Shown here: positions 53,633-63,520 of the stretch, one piece after another
Layout of the letters: every line of letters starts with the position of its first letter
Numbering within the stretch: the stretch's first letter is position 1
NCBI RefSeq assembly: GCF_003061515.1
Contig: NZ_CP028924.1
Location: 3,534,001 to 3,598,000, forward strand
DNA length: 64,000 bases
Reading direction: 5' to 3'
From: Colwellia sp. Arc7-D
GTDB taxonomy: Bacteria > Pseudomonadota > Gammaproteobacteria > Enterobacterales > Alteromonadaceae
Notes under the pieces: model-generated
The model's input: the letters and a program-made list of their open reading frames with translations, nothing else
The model's database searches: none
Told to the model about the DNA's origin: nothing
Position numbers and translations under genes: made by a program

Positions 53633-55807
53633 ATGACAAAAAGAATTTCAATCGCAAATTTGCAGGTAGCAGAAGAACTTTATAACTTTGTTAATGAACA
53701 AGTGCTTCCGGGTACCAAGCTACCTCAAGACACCTTTTGGTCAGGCTTTGCCAACCTTATTGAGGAGCTAGCACCAAAAAATAAAGACTTATTGATAAAA
53801 CGTGATGCGCTACAACAAAAAATAACCGCTTATCATCAAGGTCATCAAGCTGATAACTTTAATTTTTCTGATTACAAAGGCTTTTTAACAGAGATAGGTT
53901 ACCTAGCAGCACCTGTTGACGACTTCACTATTTCAACAAAAAATGTTGATGCAGAATTAGCCACTATAGCCGGTCCACAGCTAGTAGTTCCAGTAATGAA
54001 CGCCCGCTTTGCTTTAAATGCAGTAAATGCTCGTTGGGGAAGTTTATACGATGCTTTATATGGCTCAGACGTTATAAGTGAAGACAATGGTGCAGAAAAA
54101 ACAAAATCTTATAATCCAGCTCGCGGTGCTAAGGTTATTGACTTTGCTCGCGACTTTTTAGATCAAACTATCCCACTAGAGAGCGGATCACACCATAACG
54201 CACAGTGTTATAAAGTGGTTGATGGTAAGTTAGTCGTTACACTGAAGAATGATGAGAATACTTACCTAGGCCAACCTGGTTTATTTATTGGTTTTAATGG
54301 CGAACCAGCATCTCCGAGTGAGTTGGTTTTCAAACATCATGATTTACATTTTATTATTGAATTTGATCAAGACAGTACAATTGCAAAAAGCGATATAGCA
54401 GGCGTTAGTGGCATTGCAATGGAGTCAGCAATAACAACCATTATGGATTGTGAAGACTCTGTAGCCGCGGTTGATGCTGCTGACAAAGTAATAGCCTATC
54501 AAAACTGGTTAGGCTTAAATCAAGGTACGTTATCTGAAACATTTGAAAAGTCTGGCAAGCAGCAAACTCGCTTAATGCATGCAGATAAAACTTATCAAAA
54601 ACTTGATGGTACGCAAAGTAGCTTAAAAGCGCGTAGTTTAATGTTCGTGCGAAATGTTGGCCACTTAATGACTAACAATGCCATTATTGACCAGCACAAT
54701 AATGAAGTACCTGAAGGTATTATGGACGCCGTGATTACCTCATTAATTTCAAGCTATGACGTCAATAAAGAAAATACTTTACGCAACAGTGAAACAGGCT
54801 CTGTTTACATTGTTAAACCTAAAATGCATGGTCCAGAAGAAGTCGCTTTCGCTAATGAATTATTTGACCGTGTTGAAGATTTATTAACACTGCCACGTAA
54901 TACTTTAAAAATGGGCATAATGGATGAAGAGCGTCGTACCAGTGTAAACCTTAAAGCCTGTATTTATCAGGCAAAAGAGCGCGTAGTATTTATTAATACT
55001 GGCTTTCTTGACCGAACAGGTGACGAAATCCATACCTCTATGGCAGCGGGCGTTATGGCAAGAAAAGCAGATATAAAGTTAACAAAATGGATATCTGCGT
55101 ATGAAGATAACAATGTTGATGTGGGTTTAGCGTGTGGTTTTAGCGGTAAAGCACAAATAGGTAAAGGCATGTGGCCGATTCCAGATCAAATGGCGAACAT
55201 GCTTGCAACAAAAATCAACCATGTTAAAGCGGGTGCAAATACGGCTTGGGTACCTTCACCAACGGCTGCTACATTGCATGCTTTGCATTATCATAAAGTT
55301 AATGTGCTGCAATTACAGCAAACACTTAAAAAACGTACGCCGGCCGACATAGACGATATATTAACCATACCTTTAGCCGAGAATACTCAGTGGACTGCAC
55401 AAGAAATTTCTGATGAGTTGGATAATAATTCGCAAGGTATTTTAGGTTATGTTGTTCGCTGGATTGATCAAGGTGTTGGTTGCTCAAAAGTACCCGACAT
55501 TAACAATGTTGGCTTAATGGAAGATCGAGCAACACTGCGTATTTCGAGTCAACATATGGCCAATTGGCTACAACATAATATTTGCACTAAAGAGCAAGTG
55601 TTAACAAGCTTGAAAAAAATGGCGGCCGTTGTAGACAAACAAAATCAGCATGATACGCAATATCATGCAATGTCGAATAACTTTGACAACAGTATTGCTT
55701 TTCAAACTGCATTAGCATTAGTACTGCAAGGCCATGAACAACCTAACGGTTATACTGAGCCTTTATTACATAAAAATAGGCTTGTGTATAAAGCACAAGT
55801 TAAATAA
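53633..55807 (+). CDS. glcB: Malate synthase G
   Basis: Condenses glyoxylate with acetyl-CoA to malate, the second glyoxylate shunt step. The 724-residue length is the G isoform, not the 530-residue A form. Catalytic and binding segments: [16 protein letters not shown], the [11 protein letters not shown] arginine region, [30 protein letters not shown], and the [25 protein letters not shown] stretch (near 615-640) with the catalytic Asp. With aceA nearby, the cell can grow on acetate, fatty acids or C2 acids. It is monocistronic. Confidence 0.96.
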   Translation: MTKRISIANLQVAEELYNFVNEQVLPGTKLPQDTFWSGFANLIEELAPKNKDLLIKRDALQQKITAYHQGHQADNFNFSDYKGFLTEIGYLAAPVDDFTISTKNVDAELATIAGPQLVVPVMNARFALNAVNARWGSLYDALYGSDVISEDNGAEKTKSYNPARGAKVIDFARDFLDQTIPLESGSHHNAQCYKVVDGKLVVTLKNDENTYLGQPGLFIGFNGEPASPSELVFKHHDLHFIIEFDQDSTIAKSDIAGVSGIAMESAITTIMDCEDSVAAVDAADKVIAYQNWLGLNQGTLSETFEKSGKQQTRLMHADKTYQKLDGTQSSLKARSLMFVRNVGHLMTNNAIIDQHNNEVPEGIMDAVITSLISSYDVNKENTLRNSETGSVYIVKPKMHGPEEVAFANELFDRVEDLLTLPRNTLKMGIMDEERRTSVNLKACIYQAKERVVFINTGFLDRTGDEIHTSMAAGVMARKADIKLTKWISAYEDNNVDVGLACGFSGKAQIGKGMWPIPDQMANMLATKINHVKAGANTAWVPSPTAATLHALHYHKVNVLQLQQTLKKRTPADIDDILTIPLAENTQWTAQEISDELDNNSQGILGYVVRWIDQGVGCSKVPDINNVGLMEDRATLRISSQHMANWLQHNICTKEQVLTSLKKMAAVVDKQNQHDTQYHAMSNNFDNSIAFQTALALVLQGHEQPNGYTEPLLHKNRLVYKAQVK

Positions 55808-56225
55808 AGCACTCTGCAGTTGTTACGTCTTAAGTAAGCTCTTGCCGGTAGTCATAAATAATTGCATTTATGACTACCAATCTATTGTCAGCAAATATTC
55901 TACACATAGTTTTTTCACTGATAACAACGCCTTATTAAATTCCACACTATTGGTATTTTAACTGCAGATTAGCTTTCATATTTTCCTACAACAACTTGCA
56001 CTTACTGCTGCCTAATACGAATAAAACTAAAGCATGTGTGATAATGCTAACTTTCATTTTTATAACTCTACTTATTAAAAATTAGGCTATTGGTCTGATA
56101 AAGTAAACCGTCTACCTTATCGCTATCGCGTAAACACAAGTCATTATCTATATTAATTTGTAACATAATGGTACGATGGGATATCAAGGAATGATTTAAG
56201 GTCGACATGTGATGAGGAATACAAA
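55808..56225. other. Intergenic region glcB/orphan secreted protein
   Basis: About 420 bases. It contains the hairpin at 55847-55878 and otherwise no gene that I can support; a 75-codon frame across the glcB end has poor composition and no ribosome site. Confidence 0.5.
55847..55878 (+). terminator. Hairpin after glcB
   Basis: Perfect 13-base stem GGTAGTCATAAAT with its complement, loop AATTGC, 39 bases after the stop. There is no clear T run, so it may be an mRNA end stabiliser rather than an intrinsic terminator. Confidence 0.6.
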
Positions 56226-56708
56226 ATGACAATTCAATTAAAGCCCAACTTAGTTGCCACTTTGCTTACTATTTTCAGTCTTTTTTTTCTATATTGCTCA
56301 ACAGCTTATGCAGAAAAAAGAACTAAGCAAAAGTTGCACTCTAACTTAACCAAAGATATTGTAGTTTTTACAATACAATCATCTGCTATCGATGATATTA
56401 ATAACTTCTCGTATCCTGCAATTACCAGTGAAATATTCACTCAATACCATCAAAGCAATGTAGTTTCATCTAATCAAACTTCCCAGCAACCTATGCAGGG
56501 AATTAAAGTTGCTGACTTTTCCAGTTTAGTGCCACGTAAGTTTGATAAAAAAAATTCCTTCTTTGAGTTCGCTGCAAAATTCAATGACAAGTTGCAACAA
56601 GTCATCGCTTACTTCAACTTTTCATCAAAAAGCGCTAAGAGCAAAGAAAATATCAATGAAAAAGTTGATAAAAGAAAAGTCAATTTTATAGTTAAAAATA
56701 TAAATTAA
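56226..56708 (+). CDS. Hypothetical secreted protein
   Basis: A 160-residue protein that I do not recognise. Residues 9-29 form a hydrophobic signal sequence that ends at TAYA, so export is likely. The mature part has no cysteine, contains a Lys-rich C-terminal third (KSAKSKENINEKVDKRK) and no repeats. It has a weak GAGGA-type ribosome site and its own terminator downstream. It lies convergent with the ECF sigma operon, about 115 bases from the coiled-coil gene, but nothing ties it to that system. Confidence 0.6.
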   Translation: MTIQLKPNLVATLLTIFSLFFLYCSTAYAEKRTKQKLHSNLTKDIVVFTIQSSAIDDINNFSYPAITSEIFTQYHQSNVVSSNQTSQQPMQGIKVADFSSLVPRKFDKKNSFFEFAAKFNDKLQQVIAYFNFSSKSAKSKENINEKVDKRKVNFIVKNIN

Positions 56709-56742
56709 GTCATTCATCTATTTTGTATTTAAGTCATTAAAT

Positions 56743-56768
56743 AAAAAACCGCTTATTAGCGGTTTTTT
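56743..56768. terminator. Bidirectional terminator
   Basis: Stem AAAAAACCGCT with AGCGGTTTTTT around TATT, between two convergent genes. Confidence 0.88.
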
Positions 56769-56823
56769 ATTATGTAGCGTTAACTCGTTTTTACTTAATC
56801 TAATATGCTTATTCTAAATGTGG

Positions 56824-57777
56824 TTAAAATTGATAAGCTTGGCTTTTTTCCATTAACTTTGCAGCACTTATTTTATCTGCTGAACAACTTGCAATATCTT
56901 CCTTAGTAAACACCAAAATACTGTCTTTATAACGACCTGAAGATTGCTCACCTGCAGACTTCAAAATAACACTGACATGTTCTTGCTTTGGTAACTCTTT
57001 TAAACCATTACCATATAAACAAAGCGTTTCGGTTAGTTTCACCGTTAATTGCTGATAATACTGCGCACGATGTTCTATCCTTTTCGACTGTTCTGCTTTT
57101 TGCTTTTTGGCCAAGTCATTCGCCTTGTCGGTAATTTTTACTTTATCTTCGTTTAATTTTGATTCCTGTTTCTCAAGGCTTTTTAAGTCTTTTATGATCT
57201 CGGCTTTGCGTTCATCGCTCGCTCTGGCAAGCTGGTAATTTAAATCACGTTTTTCACGCTCTACATCCCTTAAATTGTATGCAAGTTCACGCTGCTCTTC
57301 TCTGAGCTCTCTGGTTTTATCACGATTATGTTCAAAAATTTCTACGATTCTTTCATAACCCACAGCTGCAGACTCCATTGCATGACTAACCGTTTGATTA
57401 ATATCAATATCAAATTTCTCATGAAAATTTTGATTAACCTCAGGCGCTATTGGAGCCGCTGGCATTTCTGGCAAGGTAGGCATTTCAGGCATTGAAAAAT
57501 TAAAGCTGTAATTACCCCACTGGCTATTATTTGCGGCAGAGCTAATAGTAAAAACAACACCTTGGCCACGTAAATAGGTACTTTCAATACTATTAATTTT
57601 TGATAACTGATTGGCCGATTTATCAGTCACTGATGATTTAATAATATCACTCATGATAGATAGCTGTTTATGCAATCCTGAATACTGCTCTGTACCTTGC
57701 TCTGCAGCCAATAATGCAGTCGACATAAGCATACAAGGCAACACTATACTTGATGATAATACTTTATATTTATTCAT
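56824..57777 (-). CDS. Secreted coiled-coil protein of an ECF sigma operon
   Basis: A 317-residue protein with a signal peptide (MNKYKVLSSSIVLPCMLMSTALLA region, cleavage near residue 25). A proline-rich stretch (MPEMPTLPEMPAAPIAPE, about 93-112) is followed by a long charged coiled coil at about residues 140-235, rich in Glu, Arg and Lys (for example RELREEQRELAYNLRDVERE). The C-terminal part has two cysteines (CLYGNGLKEL and ASCSAD) that could form a disulfide. No family is recognised. It starts three bases after the upstream gene and is the last of the sigma operon, so a periplasmic structural or sensing role is likely. Confidence 0.7.
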   Translation of the reverse strand: MNKYKVLSSSIVLPCMLMSTALLAAEQGTEQYSGLHKQLSIMSDIIKSSVTDKSANQLSKINSIESTYLRGQGVVFTISSAANNSQWGNYSFNFSMPEMPTLPEMPAAPIAPEVNQNFHEKFDIDINQTVSHAMESAAVGYERIVEIFEHNRDKTRELREEQRELAYNLRDVEREKRDLNYQLARASDERKAEIIKDLKSLEKQESKLNEDKVKITDKANDLAKKQKAEQSKRIEHRAQYYQQLTVKLTETLCLYGNGLKELPKQEHVSVILKSAGEQSSGRYKDSILVFTKEDIASCSADKISAAKLMEKSQAYQF

Positions 57778-57780
57778 TCT

Positions 57781-58521
57781 CTATTCCTCGGTTGTCCAAT
57801 TAGCAAGGCTACTTTTTACATCGCCTTGCTTTAACCCAAAGCCTTTAATACTTTCACTTTGATAAGCTTTGTTATATTTAATCGCTTGTTCTAGCGCTTG
57901 ATACTTAATTTTTTGCTCTAAAATTTCATCTTTTCGTTCAGCATTAATGTATTGAATAAAGTCACTTATATCTTCTTTACGCTCCTGACGAGAAGCCCCC
58001 ATGATATAACTGGCAAGCTGTAAATTATTATCTTGCTGTTTAACTTTAATATCCGCGGCATAGTTAGCTAATACCACTTGCTGCTCTTGCGCAAAGCTCT
58101 GTAAACGTTGATCAACTAACTGAGTTAACTTTTGATCTTGTAGCTGGTTATTATTTCCGGAAAAACTTAATAACACGCTATTATCTTGTATCACTAACTC
58201 GACTTTGAACACCACGAATGCCAGAGCGAATATGGAAAAAGCCATCGATAATGCAGGCAAGCCTCGCCATTGCCAAAATGGTATTTTATCACTTTCAAAG
58301 CCGCTAGCTCTGTCCCATGATGGCACTTTTTCATCACCATACATTTCGACTTGATGCTCAATAGCATTGACAGTATTTTTACGTTGTTGCCATAACGACG
58401 CTTCATCTAACGAACATTCATCTGATTTACCATCAAGCCACTCTGCAAAGACTTGCTCTTGATTTGATTCAGCATTATTCGTATTTTTACTAACCGCTTG
58501 TTCCGACCGTTTATTTGACAT
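57781..58521 (-). CDS. Single-pass membrane protein, putative anti-sigma factor
   Basis: A 246-residue protein with a soluble N-terminal part of about 85 residues, one membrane segment (about 87-109: LSMAFSIFALAFVVFKVEL), and a C-terminal region rich in Gln with helical heptads (about 120-220). The layout fits an anti-sigma factor: cytoplasmic sigma-binding part, one helix, periplasmic sensor. It lacks the HxxxCxxC zinc motif of the common anti-sigma domain. It overlaps the sigma gene by 11 bases and abuts the coiled-coil gene. Function is inferred from position and topology only. Confidence 0.6.
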   Translation of the reverse strand: MSNKRSEQAVSKNTNNAESNQEQVFAEWLDGKSDECSLDEASLWQQRKNTVNAIEHQVEMYGDEKVPSWDRASGFESDKIPFWQWRGLPALSMAFSIFALAFVVFKVELVIQDNSVLLSFSGNNNQLQDQKLTQLVDQRLQSFAQEQQVVLANYAADIKVKQQDNNLQLASYIMGASRQERKEDISDFIQYINAERKDEILEQKIKYQALEQAIKYNKAYQSESIKGFGLKQGDVKSSLANWTTEE

Positions 58522-59062
58522 GGTCTAACTCCAAATGATCTTTTAGTTTATCTAACGCACTATATAAGCGTGATTTAACCGTGTTCACTGAAACACCTAA
58601 TTGCTTTGAAATATCATCAAAAGTACAGTGTTGAAAAAATTTCAACTCCACCACTAGCTTTTGATTAACCGGTAATGTCTGCATCGCTTTTTTTAATAAA
58701 CTTGCTTGCTGACCTGAAAAAAAATGAGCTTCTGGACAAGTATCATCGCTTTGTTCTTGTTGCTCGGGTGCATCATCTAAAGATTGTGTTGGCTTTTTTC
58801 GACGGTAAAATTCAATACAACGGTAATGAGCAATTTTAAACAACCAACCTTTAAATGGGCTGTCTCCACGAAATGATGCCAAATTTCGAAAAACAGCCAT
58901 AAAAACATCCTGCATCAAATCTAAGGCGTCGTCAGGATTACTCACCATGCGCAGAGTGTAGTTGTATAAGTTTTTCTCATACCGTTTTACCAAGGTAACC
59001 CAAGCTGACTTTTTACCTTTCAGCGCTTGTTTTACTAGCGTTTCGTCGCTTCGTTCAAACAC
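58511..59062 (-). CDS. ECF-type RNA polymerase sigma factor
   Basis: A 183-residue extracytoplasmic-function sigma factor with region 2 (residues 15-85: DDALDLMQDVFMAVFRNLASF, and FKGWLFKIAHYRCIEFYRRK) and region 4 (about 125-178: LPVNQKLVVELKFFQHCTF, then DDISKQLGVSVNTVKSRLY). A short acidic linker separates them. It is the first gene of a three-gene operon with a putative membrane anti-sigma and a secreted coiled-coil protein. The target promoters are unknown; autoregulation is usual for this class. Confidence 0.9.
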   Translation of the reverse strand: MFERSDETLVKQALKGKKSAWVTLVKRYEKNLYNYTLRMVSNPDDALDLMQDVFMAVFRNLASFRGDSPFKGWLFKIAHYRCIEFYRRKKPTQSLDDAPEQQEQSDDTCPEAHFFSGQQASLLKKAMQTLPVNQKLVVELKFFQHCTFDDISKQLGVSVNTVKSRLYSALDKLKDHLELDHVK

Positions 59063-59119
59063 GCATTGTCCTATTATTTTACGTTCTTATATTAAAGGTA
59101 GAGATGAGGAGTAAAAAAG

Positions 59120-59135
59120 TTTGAAAGTTTTCAAA
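59120..59135. promoter_or_regulatory. Palindrome upstream of the ECF sigma gene
   Basis: TTTGAAA, two bases, TTTCAAA: perfect arms 58-73 bases before the sigma gene ATG and just past the oxyR stop. It may be a regulator site or part of the sigma promoter; no match to a known box. Confidence 0.35.
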
Positions 59136-60029
59136 TTATTTTAATAAATCTACTAATATGGCCGATAGTTTTTGGTAGATAGGTGATACAGCGCTAGTTG
59201 ACCGTCGCATTAAAGCGATTTCTCGATAAACATTTCCAGAAAGTTTTTCTATCGTTAGCCCTTCGGCTTTTGAAAAGCCTTTTTTTATCGCCATTTCAGG
59301 GAGAAAAGTAAAGCCTTGATGAAAAGCGGTCATTTGTACTAAGGTTGCTAAACTTGAGGCTGAAAAAGGGTTGATTCGACTGGTGTCAGCCAACTTACAA
59401 GCTGATAAAGCATGCTTAGTTAAACAATGCTCATTTGATAACAAAAACACACTATGTTCAGGTAAACATTGATAATCTTGCTCAGCACTAAATTTAGCCA
59501 TTAATTTAGGATCACCTGCCCCAAAGAAATGGTCCTTACCAACCACTTCACTTTCAAAGCCTCTTTGCGCAATAGGTAATGCAAGAATAACAACATCAAG
59601 CTCACCGTTTTTAAGCATATTTAATAAGTTATCAGTCGTATCTTCTCGAAAATAAATACGTAAATTTTTTAATTCATGTTGGCAAGCGGGCACTAAGTCA
59701 GTCAATAAATAAGGGGCAATTGTGGGTATACAACCAATATTAAATACCCCACCATCGGTTTGACCTTGTTGTTTTGCACTGTTAACAAGATCATTAGCAT
59801 CAACCAACAACTTACGTGCTTTTTCAACAAACTCATTACCTTGGCTAGTAAATAAAAATGACTTATTGTCTCGTTCAATTAATTGACAATTAAGTTGCTG
59901 TTCAAGCTTCAAAATTGCACTACTTAATGTTGACTGGCTAACAAAGCAAGCCTGAGCCGCTTGATGAAAGTGTTGATGTTGATGCAATGCTACTAAGTAG
60001 CGTAAATGTTTTAAATTTGGTAAGTACAT
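59136..60029 (-). CDS. oxyR: Hydrogen peroxide-responsive regulator OxyR
   Basis: A 297-residue LysR-type activator of antioxidant genes. The DNA-binding helix-turn-helix is at residues 17-42 (HQHFHQAAQACFVSQSTLSS), and the redox switch cysteines are C202 and C211 (HCLTKHALSAC), in the same spacing and context as C199 and C208 of E. coli OxyR. The later segment SASSLATLVQMTAFHQGFTFLPEMAI also matches OxyR. No catalase or peroxiredoxin lies adjacent. Both redox residues are present, so peroxide sensing is likely intact. Confidence 0.9.
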   Translation of the reverse strand: MYLPNLKHLRYLVALHQHQHFHQAAQACFVSQSTLSSAILKLEQQLNCQLIERDNKSFLFTSQGNEFVEKARKLLVDANDLVNSAKQQGQTDGGVFNIGCIPTIAPYLLTDLVPACQHELKNLRIYFREDTTDNLLNMLKNGELDVVILALPIAQRGFESEVVGKDHFFGAGDPKLMAKFSAEQDYQCLPEHSVFLLSNEHCLTKHALSACKLADTSRINPFSASSLATLVQMTAFHQGFTFLPEMAIKKGFSKAEGLTIEKLSGNVYREIALMRRSTSAVSPIYQKLSAILVDLLK

Positions 60030-60296
60030 ATTCGCTCATTAATGATTAGGTTATTGGTGTTAAAATTTATAAATTAACTCCTGCACCATTAATTTAACCT
60101 ATCAATAAGATTAATTTCAATTAATTAAAACGATAGTGGTTAAAAATATAATAAATGTCTAATTTAAGGCCATATTCAAAGCGATTTTATCAACATCTAG
60201 CGAACCATGGTAAATGTATTTAATTGTAATGGTTGTGTTATTTTTAAAAAAAATACGGTAAAGTCCTGCTAGATATATAAAACTGGAGGTAATAAA

Positions 60297-60578
60297 ATGT
60301 TAAGAGCGTCAGCACGTCATATATTGGTTGATACTGAAGAGCAATGTCTAACATTAAAGCAACAAATCTCAGCGGGCGAAGATTTCACCGCCGTTGCACA
60401 AGCGCATTCAAATTGCCCTTCTAAAGCTCAAGGTGGAGCTTTGGGTTCTTTTGGACGTGGCCAAATGGTACAAGAATTTGATGAGGTTGTTTTTTCAGCA
60501 CCATTGAATGAAGTACAAGGCCCGGTTAAAACTCAATTTGGTTATCACTTACTTGAAGTAACATCTCGTAGCGAGTAA
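60297..60578 (+). CDS. ppiC: Parvulin-type peptidyl-prolyl isomerase
   Basis: A 93-residue single-domain parvulin like E. coli PpiC, which catalyses cis-trans isomerisation of proline bonds in the cytoplasm. It begins MLRASARHILVD and contains the family segments EDFTAVAQAHSNCPSKAQGGALGSFGRGQMVQEFDEVVF (about residues 31-69) and TQFGYHLLEV. It has an AACTGGAGG ribosome site and its own terminator, and stands alone. Confidence 0.93.
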   Translation: MLRASARHILVDTEEQCLTLKQQISAGEDFTAVAQAHSNCPSKAQGGALGSFGRGQMVQEFDEVVFSAPLNEVQGPVKTQFGYHLLEVTSRSE

Positions 60579-60616
60579 TGTTTGATAGATAGTTTTTTCA
60601 CTGCTCTTTGAGTATT

Positions 60617-60645
60617 AAAAGCGAAAGTTATTACTTTCGCTTTTT
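60617..60645. terminator. Bidirectional terminator after the parvulin gene
   Basis: Stem AGCGAAAGT/ACTTTCGCT with loop TATT, flanked by A and T runs, between the convergent ppiC and msrQ genes. Confidence 0.9.
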
Positions 60646-60675
60646 TGTATCTTAAGCTTTATATCAGTTAAGGTT

Positions 60676-61314
60676 TTATCTAAACCAACGCTTTATTTTA
60701 TCTTTGCGTAATATTAAAAGTACGACTGCGATAGAAAAATAAATCATTGGCTCAACAATATCAGATTTAACTGACCAGAAAAAATGTAAGGCTATGAGTA
60801 AAACAGCAACATAAACCCAATTATGTAGCTTTTGCCATTTAGGGCCCATTTTTCGTCTCAGTGCTGTGATTGATGTTACAGCCAAAGAAAGAAGAATAAT
60901 TAAAGCGCCCATTCCCACAGTAATATAAGGCCGTTCAAGTATTTCATTAAAAAATAATGTCAGGTCAAATTGCACTTCAAAAGCTAAAAAATTAAGTAAA
61001 TGAAACACCGCATAGGTAAAGCTATATAAACCTACCAACCGTCTAGTTTGAACTAAATAGCCTTGACGATATTTCTTTGCAACCGGTGTGATCAATAAGG
61101 AAATAAGCAGTAAATTAAAAGCGCCAATGCCCGTAAAGTGAATCACTTCTTCTACAGGATCCGCGCCAAGCTGTTCAGTAAATGCCAAAAAATAAAGTCC
61201 TAATAGCGGTAAAAAAGCCATTAAATGAATCGCTATTTTAAGTAGCAATACCCTATTACGCAGGAAAACTGACTTAAAAGTCACTGTACGCATGGTGTCT
61301 GAACTGGCTGACAC
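60676..61314 (-). CDS. msrQ: Heme-binding membrane subunit MsrQ
   Basis: Inner-membrane b-type cytochrome that feeds electrons to MsrP, 212 residues with about six hydrophobic helices. Heme-ligand histidines are seen in GLYSFTYAVFHLLNFL and in KLHNWVYVAVLLIALHFFW, the ferric reductase-like pattern of MsrQ/YedZ. It overlaps the msrP stop by one base, so the pair is translationally coupled. Older name YedZ. Confidence 0.93.
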   Translation of the reverse strand: MSASSDTMRTVTFKSVFLRNRVLLLKIAIHLMAFLPLLGLYFLAFTEQLGADPVEEVIHFTGIGAFNLLLISLLITPVAKKYRQGYLVQTRRLVGLYSFTYAVFHLLNFLAFEVQFDLTLFFNEILERPYITVGMGALIILLSLAVTSITALRRKMGPKWQKLHNWVYVAVLLIALHFFWSVKSDIVEPMIYFSIAVVLLILRKDKIKRWFR

Positions 61315-62324
61315 TAATAGTTTTTCCTTAAATCCATGCCTTTATACATTTGTGCAACTTCTTCGCCATAGCCATTAAAAGGTAATGTAGCTATACGGTT
61401 ACGTGCAAATAGACCACCGGTAGTAATACGTCTTTCACTTGCTTGACTCCAACGAGGGTGGTCTACTTCTGGATTTACATTGGCATAAAATCCATATTCA
61501 TTGTTAGCTAGAATATTCCAAGTTGTTGGTGGCTTATGTTCAACCAATTTTATGCCAACAATTGACTTAATACTTTTAAAACCATACTTCCAAGGCACAA
61601 CTAAACGAATAGGTGCGCCGTTTTGGGCTGGTAGGGTTTTTCCATACAAGCCAACACTCATAAAGGCTAATGGGTTCATGGCTTCATCAATACGTAAGCC
61701 TTCTACATAAGGATATTGCACACCACCGCCAATACGACGACTGTCTTGTCCTGGCATTTGTTTAGGATCATATAAGGTTTCAAATGCGACATATTTGGCT
61801 TTTGAATTTGGGGCTGCTTTTTTAATTAACTCAGCTAAGCTAAAACCCACCCACGGGATAACCATAGACCACGCTTCTACGCAGCGTAAGCGGTATATAC
61901 GTTCTTCTAAAGGGAAGCGTTTAAAGAGGTCATCGTAACCCAGTGTATAAGGTTTATCGACTTCACCTGAGATAGTTAATTGCCAAGGGTTAACGTTGAA
62001 TTCTTGCGCGTTTTCTACGGGGTCACCTTTGTTGGTACCAAATTCATAAAAATTATTATGTGTTGTAATTTTGGCTTCGGGCGTTAATATTTGTGCAGAT
62101 TCATCAGCTTTGGCATATGTTAAAGCTTGGCGCTGAAATACGACTTCTTTTTTACTGCTAAAAAAATCAATTGGGCTAGCATGACTAGCAGCCGATTGGG
62201 CAAGTAAGCTACCCGCCCCAAGATAACCAAGTTTTTTTAAAAGATCACGTCTCGAATGATAAACTGATTCATCAGTTACTTGCTGCTCAGACAGCTGATA
62301 GCTCTTCTTAGATTTGATTAACAT
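61314..62324 (-). CDS. msrP: Periplasmic methionine sulfoxide reductase MsrP
   Basis: Molybdenum enzyme that repairs both forms of methionine sulfoxide in periplasmic proteins, 336 residues. The twin-arginine signal is SRRDLLKK (Arg 25-26) with a hydrophobic stretch to about residue 46. The molybdenum ligand is C148 in YRLRCVEAW. Other family segments are [15 protein letters not shown] and [20 protein letters not shown]. It uses the molybdopterin form without dinucleotide, so it does not need MobA. It is the first gene of msrPQ. Older name YedY. Confidence 0.94.
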   Translation of the reverse strand: MLIKSKKSYQLSEQQVTDESVYHSRRDLLKKLGYLGAGSLLAQSAASHASPIDFFSSKKEVVFQRQALTYAKADESAQILTPEAKITTHNNFYEFGTNKGDPVENAQEFNVNPWQLTISGEVDKPYTLGYDDLFKRFPLEERIYRLRCVEAWSMVIPWVGFSLAELIKKAAPNSKAKYVAFETLYDPKQMPGQDSRRIGGGVQYPYVEGLRIDEAMNPLAFMSVGLYGKTLPAQNGAPIRLVVPWKYGFKSIKSIVGIKLVEHKPPTTWNILANNEYGFYANVNPEVDHPRWSQASERRITTGGLFARNRIATLPFNGYGEEVAQMYKGMDLRKNY

Positions 62325-62467
62325 ATTTACCCCTAGTAGATCTAATTATACTAATCGGACGAAATAATAGATCACAAAGCGAAAGTTATTTAATCCGGTC
62401 AGTAAACATAGACCATGAAACAGGCAAAAAAATTCTTAATAAAATTAAATCAATTAGAAAAACTGGC

Positions 62468-62830
62468 TTAGCGAGCGTACTTCTCTAGATAAGCAATAAT
62501 GTCACTTGATTCATACATCCAGATAATTGATTGGTCTTCCTGAGTTATTTTTAAACAAGGTACGGTTCTTTTTCCGCCTTCTTTAATCAACTCTTCTCGG
62601 TATTGCTCATTTTGGTTAATATTACGTAATTCAATATTTAAGCCTAATCGCTTAATCGCTCGACGAGTTTTAACACAAAATGGACACGCAGGTAGTTGAT
62701 ACAAGCTTAAGTGCGCGGTACTTTCATCGACTTCTTTTTGTAATTGTGGCGAGCGTTTTGGCGCACTTGGTGAAAATATAAAATTTAATAACAAAATTAA
62801 ACGGCCAATCGGCCAACGAATTAAAAACAT
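62468..62830 (-). CDS. Membrane-anchored glutaredoxin-like protein
   Basis: A 120-residue protein with an N-terminal hydrophobic segment (residues 9-20) and a glutaredoxin/GST N-terminal fold from about 42. The active site is CPFC at residues 49-52, and the TVPCL cis-proline loop and the ESSDIIAYLEK end are typical. The odd feature is the hydrophobic start followed by a proline-rich linker, which would tether the domain to the membrane. Reduction of mixed disulfides is the likely role. It sits between msrP and the DUF2058 gene on the same strand. Confidence 0.85.
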   Translation of the reverse strand: MFLIRWPIGRLILLLNFIFSPSAPKRSPQLQKEVDESTAHLSLYQLPACPFCVKTRRAIKRLGLNIELRNINQNEQYREELIKEGGKRTVPCLKITQEDQSIIWMYESSDIIAYLEKYAR

Positions 62831-62884
62831 AATAGGGTTGTGCTCACAGTTAAGTAAATAAACTAAAAAAATGAAATGCTGTAA

Positions 62885-63436
62885 TTACCACATCATATCA
62901 TCTGGGATTTGAAATTCTGCATAAGGGTCATCTTCAGCAATAACGTCTTCAGTGCTTTTAGTGTTTTGCACCAAAATTACGCTAGGGTCTAAACTCGACA
63001 CTTTTTCTGCCGTTTCTGCCGTTACAATGTAAGTAGTATCATCAATACCACATAAAGCTAAACGACCATTAACGAGGGCTTTGTGGGCTACATTATCTAC
63101 AAATAACTTCTTAATTTTGCTATTAAAAGTGTAATTGTATTCTGCTTCACCATTCACATTGGTTACTTGATGGTGCTTTAAAATTTGTAGAATTCTTAGT
63201 TGTTGCTCTTTTGCAACTAAAGCTAACTTTTTCTCATTATTCAAGGCAATATCACGGGCAAGTTTTTCTTTTTTTGCTAACTCAAGATCTTGTTTTACTT
63301 GCTCTTGTAAGCTGGCATCAATTTTTACGCCACTGCGCTTTTGCTTGCCTGATTTACGTTTATCACTATTTGCCTGTCGTGCTTTTTGTTTGGTTGTTAA
63401 ACCTGCTTTTAACAATTGATCTTGTAAAGAAGCCAT
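62885..63436 (-). CDS. DUF2058 family protein (YaiL-like)
   Basis: A 183-residue basic protein. The start MASLQDQLLKAGLTTKQKARQANSDKRK and the KLARDIALNNEKKLA-type helix (about 58-75) are the DUF2058/YaiL pattern. The N-terminal half is highly charged and likely binds nucleic acid or is unstructured; the C-terminal half is a compact domain with YNYTFNSKIKKLFV. E. coli YaiL has no firm function. It is a single gene with no clear operon partner. Confidence 0.85.
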   Translation of the reverse strand: MASLQDQLLKAGLTTKQKARQANSDKRKSGKQKRSGVKIDASLQEQVKQDLELAKKEKLARDIALNNEKKLALVAKEQQLRILQILKHHQVTNVNGEAEYNYTFNSKIKKLFVDNVAHKALVNGRLALCGIDDTTYIVTAETAEKVSSLDPSVILVQNTKSTEDVIAEDDPYAEFQIPDDMMW

Positions 63437-63520
63437 CTATTTTCCTGCGCTAGAATACTTATTGAATGTTTATATGCGTGCTATTTTATCAGTTCATTGA
63501 TTATTTAACAGCATTCAATA

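Noticed and set aside
55734..55961. 75-codon plus-strand frame across the glcB end
   Set aside because: It overlaps glcB, has no ribosome site and runs through the terminator-like hairpin.
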